Origin: Bacillota bacterium
GTDB taxonomy: Bacteria > Bacillota > Clostridia > Lachnospirales > Lachnospiraceae
DNA length: 14,473 nucleotides
Assembly: GCA_023424235.1 (NCBI GenBank)
Contig: JAFAEB010000135.1
Coordinates: forward strand, 1-14,473
Reading direction: 5' to 3'
Made by a program: the position numbers and the translations under genes
In this document: one piece after another, positions 13,663 through 14,473 of the stretch
How the letters are laid out: every line of letters starts with the position of its first letter
Numbering within the stretch: position 1 is the first letter of the stretch
Notes under the pieces: generated by a model
The model's database searches: none
Told to the model about the DNA's origin: nothing
Seen by the model: the letters and a program-made list of their open reading frames with translations, nothing else

Positions 13663-13968
13663 TTAGTTTTCTTCTGGTGTTCCTTCATCTGATGTTTCAG
13701 TGCTCGTTGCTTTATCACCATAAGTGTTGCAGCAGCAATCATCCTCATCATCAAAGTCGTCATCGAAATCATCATCGAAATCTTCAAGATAATCTGGTGT
13801 TAAGTATTTATATACTGCCCAAGCAATACCTGCAACCGCTGCAACAGCACCAATAACGGCAAGTATAGTTAAGATGCAGTGATTTCTTTTTTCTGCTTCG
13901 CGCTCCTTTTTGTAAATTAGTTCACCAAGTTTCGTAGCGTTTAATAGTTCTTCAATCTTATTATTCAT
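13663..13968 (-). CDS. Small single-span membrane protein with acidic tail, downstream of pcrA
   Basis: 101-aa protein of unknown function. Residues about 1-28 are charged and cytosolic-looking (MNNKIEELLNATKLGELIYKK to EKRNH). Residues about 30-53 form one membrane span (ILTILAVIGAVAAVAGIAWAVY). The tail is strongly acidic, with three near-copies of DFDD (DFDDDFDDDFDDEDD), then CCC and a Ser/Thr/Glu-rich end. The acidic block is encoded by a short in-phase 12-base repeat (about 13755-13785). ATG at 13968 is preceded on the - strand by AAAGGATGTG at five bases. From memory, similar small acidic membrane proteins occur next to pcrA in Lachnospiraceae, which supports a real, conserved gene; I know of no assigned role. 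It lies 95 bases after the pcrA stop and ends in the terminator at 13556-13593. Confidence 0.75.
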   Translation of the reverse strand: MNNKIEELLNATKLGELIYKKEREAEKRNHCILTILAVIGAVAAVAGIAWAVYKYLTPDYLEDFDDDFDDDFDDEDDCCCNTYGDKATSTETSDEGTPEEN

Positions 13969-14006
13969 AAAGACACATCCTTTCGAAGTAATAATAGTTC
14001 AAACTT

Positions 14007-14012
14007 ATTATA
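14007..14012 (-). promoter_or_regulatory. Possible -10 box for the acidic membrane protein gene
   Basis: The - strand reads TATAAT here, about 40 bases before the ATG at 13968. No convincing -35 box is seen, so the gene may instead be read through from pcrA, since no clear terminator separates them. Confidence 0.25.
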
Positions 14013-14063
14013 CAACGATCTTTACCTTTTTACTATATAATAAATGGAAAATGCATCAAAAAA

Positions 14064-14473
14064 CTACATTTTCTTCAATTTTGCAAAAGAAGCGAGCATT
14101 TTTTTGACACCAACCGTATTAAATTCAACGGTTACTTCATAGTCTTTTCCACCAGAATTGATATTAGTAACTTGACCAAGGCCAAACTTTACATGTTGTA
14201 CGGTATCACCAACACCATAATCAATCACTCCAAGATTACTTCCATGAAAATCTTTCGCAGCAGTATATGGTTTATTAAAAGCTGTATCATTTAAGCTGTT
14301 ATTTGTATTACTTGGAGATTTTTTATTATTTTTATTTAATATGAGGCTATTGAAGGAACTACTTTGTAAGGAATTGCTTCTTCTTGGAGTTGCCTCCATA
14401 GTAAGTAAATATCTTGGTATTTCTCGTATAAAACGTGATGGCTTATTAAATTGGGTCTCACCTCGTATCATAC
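14064..14473 (-). CDS. pcrA: ATP-dependent DNA helicase PcrA/UvrD, C-terminal end (partial)
   Basis: This is the 3' end of a superfamily 1A 3'-5' helicase used in nucleotide excision repair and in clearing replication and transcription conflicts. The visible 135 or so residues begin within the conserved end of the motor domain (RMIRGETQFNKPSRFIREIPRYLL resembles the usual G-x-TQ-x-NxPSRFI-x-EIP). A variable Ser/Asn-rich linker follows. The protein closes with the Tudor-like, RNA polymerase-binding domain (VQHVKFGLGQVTNINSGGKDYEVTVEF, then VKKMLASFAKLKKM). The helicase motifs lie beyond the right edge, so the frame is open through 14473 and the Met at 14471 is internal. It is read leftwards and is followed by the small acidic membrane protein gene. 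PcrA is the usual form in Firmicutes; UvrD naming would be equivalent. Confidence 0.92.
   Translation of the reverse strand, partial: MIRGETQFNKPSRFIREIPRYLLTMEATPRRSNSLQSSSFNSLILNKNNKKSPSNTNNSLNDTAFNKPYTAAKDFHGSNLGVIDYGVGDTVQHVKFGLGQVTNINSGGKDYEVTVEFNTVGVKKMLASFAKLKKM

Overview
The window reads as low-GC Firmicute DNA, most likely Clostridia of the Lachnospiraceae type. The grounds are AT-rich codon use, AAAGG(A/T)TGTG-type ribosome binding sites, a DUF5057-type giant secreted protein, Gram-positive type IV pilin-like genes, and a pcrA gene followed by a small acidic membrane protein. No species can be named from sequence reading alone.

Left region (1-10333, + strand) is one operon-like run of five genes with gaps of 30-50 bases and no visible internal terminator. 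It holds the 3' part of a probable minor pilin-like protein with Pro-rich linkers, a 729-aa PilX/GspK-like protein that lacks the usual Glu at +5, a GspH/FimT-like prepilin, a PilW/GspJ-like prepilin, and a 1953-aa exported protein with a DUF5057-like start and InlB B-type repeats. Together they look like the minor-pilin (tip or priming) set of a Gram-positive type IV pilus or type II secretion-like fibre. The giant protein is its probable surface or tip partner. A strong intrinsic terminator closes the run at 10421-10469.

Middle region (10470-12807) is more AT-rich and looks foreign. It holds two further hairpins, a 60-aa unrecognised protein that probably starts at CTG, and a 624-aa large serine recombinase. 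The recombinase gene reads straight into the middle of a NitT/TauT/SsuA-type substrate-binding protein (SBP) gene, of which only the 3' half (about 190 codons, 12782-13357) is present. The junction lies at the codons for the conserved Gly-Gly-Met-Pro stretch of the SBP. The recombinase therefore takes its last eight or so codons and its stop from the target gene. This is what the right attachment site of an integrated element looks like. The missing 5' half of the SBP gene is nowhere in the window, so the left end of the element lies further left (which would put the pilin operon inside it) or the locus has been rearranged.

Right region (13358-14473) holds a 32-bp tandem hairpin repeat that begins in the last SBP codons, a terminator for the + strand, and a second terminator serving mainly the - strand. 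On the - strand come a 101-aa single-span membrane protein with an acidic tail and the C-terminal end of pcrA/uvrD. These look like ordinary chromosomal backbone.
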